NCBI GenBank assembly: GCA_013373005.1
Contig: JABXIP010000340.1
Coordinates: 1 to 5,195 of the forward strand
Length of the DNA stretch: 5,195 bases
Reading direction: 5' to 3'
Source: Cytophagia bacterium
GTDB taxonomy: Bacteria; Bacteroidota; Bacteroidia; Cytophagales; Cyclobacteriaceae
Of the stretch, positions 5,137-5,195 are shown one piece after another (position 1 is the stretch's first letter; each line of letters opens with the position of its first letter). Under the pieces are notes generated by a model. The model was given only the letters and a program-made list of their open reading frames with translations. It had not been told where the DNA came from and made no database searches. The translations under genes and the position numbers were made by a program.

Positions 5137-5195
5137 ACACCCAACTGCTCCAAATACGAATTGAACTTTGTTTCATCATAGTAGAACTTCTCCAG
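5109..5195 (-). CDS. C-terminal end (28 residues) of an unidentified protein; 5' part outside window
   Basis: Reading from the right edge on the minus strand gives 28 sense codons and a TAA at 5111-5109. The end reads YLEQLGVAYPTVKKR and is preceded by an aromatic and charged stretch (FYYDETKF). The amino-acid make-up and the absence of stops suggest a true gene end, but the piece is too short for me to name the family. It converges on the 94-residue gene with a 2-base gap, and its stop codon lies inside a perfect 8-pair inverted repeat (5106-5113 / 5129-5136). Confidence 0.6.
   Translation of the reverse strand: MEKFYYDETKFNSYLEQLGVAYPTVKKR

Noticed and set aside
1..5195. CRISPR array, tRNA or rRNA gene, insertion sequence or attachment site
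   Set aside because: No regularly spaced direct repeats, cloverleaf, transposase frame or paired terminal repeats were found on reading either strand.

Overview
The window looks like a chromosomal segment from a member of the Bacteroidota, most likely a Cytophagales-type organism. Three things point there. The coding style is A+T-leaning, with almost no Shine-Dalgarno sequences. Several TAnnTTTG elements, the Bacteroidota -7 consensus, sit upstream of genes. The kinase is of a form I associate with this phylum: about 260 residues, one membrane anchor and a HisKA_3 domain. The genus cannot be decided from the sequence.

Layout: (1) Positions 1-1297, minus strand: the first 432 codons of a large single-chain phosphoribosylformylglycinamidine synthase (purL, purine synthesis), running off the left edge. 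(2) Positions 1298-1733: a 436-base divergent intergenic region. Besides the purL promoter element it holds a plus-strand block that looks like an independent small RNA gene: a promoter-like element overlapped by a perfect inverted repeat, about 190 bases rich in hairpins, and a strong intrinsic terminator. The flanking protein genes diverge, so neither needs that terminator. (3) Positions 1734-4584, plus strand: four tightly packed genes. They encode an unrecognised soluble protein of 246 residues, a seven-helix membrane protein of unknown family, a HisKA_3 histidine kinase with no sensor domain of its own, and a NarL/LuxR-type response regulator. The membrane and kinase genes overlap by 22 bases, and the kinase and regulator are 4 bases apart. 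(4) Positions 4585-4821: no intact gene, but the minus strand keeps the C-terminal 48 codons of a RelE/ParE-superfamily toxin, whose stop codon directly abuts the regulator's stop. (5) Positions 4822-5106, plus: a 94-residue orphan protein. (6) Positions 5109-5195, minus: the last 28 codons of an unidentified gene entering from the right.

How it may work (inference): the kinase has only one membrane anchor and no recognisable input domain, while the gene overlapping its start encodes a 7-TM protein of predicted N-out/C-in topology. The simplest reading is a split sensor, with the 7-TM protein detecting the signal and passing it to the kinase, which phosphorylates Asp54 of the regulator. The leading 246-residue protein may be an accessory or cytoplasmic input component. 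The least explained parts of the window are the candidate small RNA and this four-gene module.
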